Assembly: GCA_937967535.1 (NCBI GenBank)
Contig: CALCMV010000296.1
Span: 1-7,741 of the forward strand
DNA length: 7,741 nt
Direction of reading: 5' to 3'
From: an uncultured Saprospiraceae bacterium
GTDB taxonomy: Bacteria; Bacteroidota; Bacteroidia; Chitinophagales; Saprospiraceae
Numbering within the stretch: position 1 is the stretch's first letter; each line of letters begins with the position of its first letter. Below the pieces are notes generated by a model. It was not told the DNA's origin and made no database searches. It was given only the letters and a program-made list of their open reading frames with translations. Positions 6,823 to 7,741 of this stretch are shown here, in pieces. A program made the position numbers and the translations under genes.

Positions 6823-6837
6823 CCTTAAATTTTAAGG
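6823..6837 (+). promoter_or_regulatory. Inverted repeat covering the ribosome-binding site of the LacI-family gene
   Basis: CCTTAAA and TTTAAGG flank a single T. The right arm contains AAGGA, a Shine-Dalgarno-like sequence six bases before the ATG and the only one seen before a gene in this window. As RNA it could fold into a 6-bp stem with a 3-base loop that hides the AAGG. The stem is weak and mostly A-U, so the effect may be slight. Confidence 0.45.
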
Positions 6838-6844
6838 AAAAATC

Positions 6845-7741
6845 ATGTCTAAAACAAAAAAAGTTCAATTAAAGGATATTGCCAAAGAAGCCAAGGTTTC
6901 TATCGCTTTGGTATCTTATGTATTGAACGGACAACATAAAAATAGAATCAAGAAAGAAACTGCAGAGCGCGTAAAAGCAATTGCAGCGCGATTGGATTAT
7001 CGTCCGAATCATTTTGCAAAAGGATTAAAAACCCAAAAAAGTAATACGATAGGGCTTGTTTTGGCGGATTTAGCCAATCCTTTTTCGACTCAAATCGCGC
7101 ATATTATTGAAGATGAATTGAAAAAATATGACTATAATGTGCTGATTGGCAGCACAGATGAAAATGAAGATAAATTGAATGAGTTAGTAGGCGTTTTTTT
7201 AAATCGACAGGTGGACGGATTGATTATTTTGCCTACTGAAAATTCCGAAAAAGAAATTTCACGACTTCACGATACTCTTTTTCCCTACGTACTGATAGAT
7301 AGGTATTTTCCTGATTCGACGTTCAATTTTGTGGTCAATGATAATCGCTTTTCGACTTATACGGCAACAAAACAATTGATAAAAAATAATAGAAAAAAAA
7401 TTGGTTTTATTACTGTCGAAACTAATCTCTTCCATCTCGTTGAAAGAAAACGCGGCTTTATGGAAGCCTGTATAGAAGCAGGAATTGAACCGGAAAATAG
7501 GATAAAAGAAGCAAAATTTGGTCAAATCGAAACGGGTGTCGTCAAAGGAATAGATGCACTAAGGCAGGAGTTTCCCGACTTAGACGCGCTTTTGTTTTCG
7601 ACAGATATTTTGACGATGTATGGTTTGAAATATATGATACAACACAAATTGAATATCAAGAATGACATTGAAATAATGGCAATTGATGAAGCAAAATTCT
7701 ACGATATTTATTCTGCGCCTGTCACTTATTACAAACAGCCT
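6845..7741 (+). CDS. LacI-family transcriptional regulator (partial, C-terminus off the right edge)
   Basis: The frame opens with MSKTKKVQLKDIAKEAKV and stays open to the window edge for 299 codons. The family is usually ~340 residues, so about 40 are missing. An in-frame TAA at 6833-6835 and an AAGGA box six bases upstream fix the start. Residues ~8-28 are the helix-turn-helix (LKDIAKEAKVSIALVSYVLNG). Residues ~52-61 (YRPNHFAKGL) form the hinge helix with the minor-groove leucine. From ~67 the periplasmic-binding-protein-like sensor domain begins: NTIGLVLADLANPFSTQIAHIIEDEL, RQVDGLIILP, PYVLIDRYFP, KKIGFITVE, RKRGFMEACIEAGI and the late APVTYYKQP. It should be a cytoplasmic dimer whose DNA binding changes on sugar binding. 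The gene is divergent from the SusC-like gene across a 264-bp control region, making it the likely local regulator. The effector is unknown, and whether it represses or activates the transporter is not shown. The recognition helix has Tyr25 where many LacI proteins have Arg. Confidence 0.96.
   Translation, partial: MSKTKKVQLKDIAKEAKVSIALVSYVLNGQHKNRIKKETAERVKAIAARLDYRPNHFAKGLKTQKSNTIGLVLADLANPFSTQIAHIIEDELKKYDYNVLIGSTDENEDKLNELVGVFLNRQVDGLIILPTENSEKEISRLHDTLFPYVLIDRYFPDSTFNFVVNDNRFSTYTATKQLIKNNRKKIGFITVETNLFHLVERKRGFMEACIEAGIEPENRIKEAKFGQIETGVVKGIDALRQEFPDLDALLFSTDILTMYGLKYMIQHKLNIKNDIEIMAIDEAKFYDIYSAPVTYYKQP

Noticed and set aside
7259..7525. 88-codon open frame on the minus strand
   Set aside because: It is antisense to the sensor domain of the LacI-family gene, with low-complexity F/I/K-rich translation and no supporting signal.
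1..7741. CRISPR arrays, tRNA/rRNA genes, insertion-sequence ends, riboswitches
   Set aside because: No regularly spaced repeats, cloverleaf or conserved RNA sequence, transposase or terminal inverted repeats were seen. All gaps between genes are under 300 bp and accounted for above.

Overview
The window looks like part of a Bacteroidota chromosome. It holds a SusC-type TonB-dependent transporter and its SusD-type lipoprotein partner, promoters with the Bacteroidota TAnnTTTG / TTG signature, and AT-rich start regions with little Shine-Dalgarno sequence. The left-hand gene has the N-terminal layout of the giant RHS/YD-type proteins common in this phylum. The exact genus cannot be read from the sequence.

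Layout from right to left, the direction most genes are transcribed. At 6845-7741 (+) is a LacI-family regulator cut off by the right edge. Between it and the transporter is a 264-bp divergent control region (6581-6844). It contains a probable regulator promoter (-33 TTTG, -7 TATATTTG) with a perfect 18-bp palindrome between the two elements. It also contains a probable transporter promoter reading left (-33 TTG, -7 TAAATTTG), and a 30-bp interrupted dyad that covers that -33 element. Then come the SusC-like transporter (6580 to 3596, -), a 237-bp structured spacer with a direct repeat and a hairpin, and the SusD-like lipoprotein (3358 to 1805, -). A strong intrinsic terminator at 1727-1768 closes this unit. 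After a further ~100 bp of AT-rich leader, a separate minus-strand gene starts at 1630 and leaves the window at its left edge. It encodes a large secreted RHS-like protein, of which the first 543 residues are visible.

How the parts probably work together: SusD sits on the cell surface as the lid of the SusC barrel, and the pair imports an oligomeric nutrient (usually a glycan) with TonB energy. The divergent LacI-family protein is the natural candidate to sense the imported sugar and control the pair. The 18-bp palindrome, with the central CpG typical of LacI-family operators, suggests that it represses its own gene. No glycoside hydrolase, SusE/F, ECF sigma/anti-sigma pair or hybrid two-component sensor is visible, so the substrate cannot be deduced here. 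The RHS-like gene is probably a separate transcription unit, not part of the uptake operon.

I see no tRNA, rRNA, CRISPR array, insertion sequence or phage gene, and no clearly new multi-gene system. The most interesting unexplained elements are the regulatory dyads and the structured susC-susD spacer.
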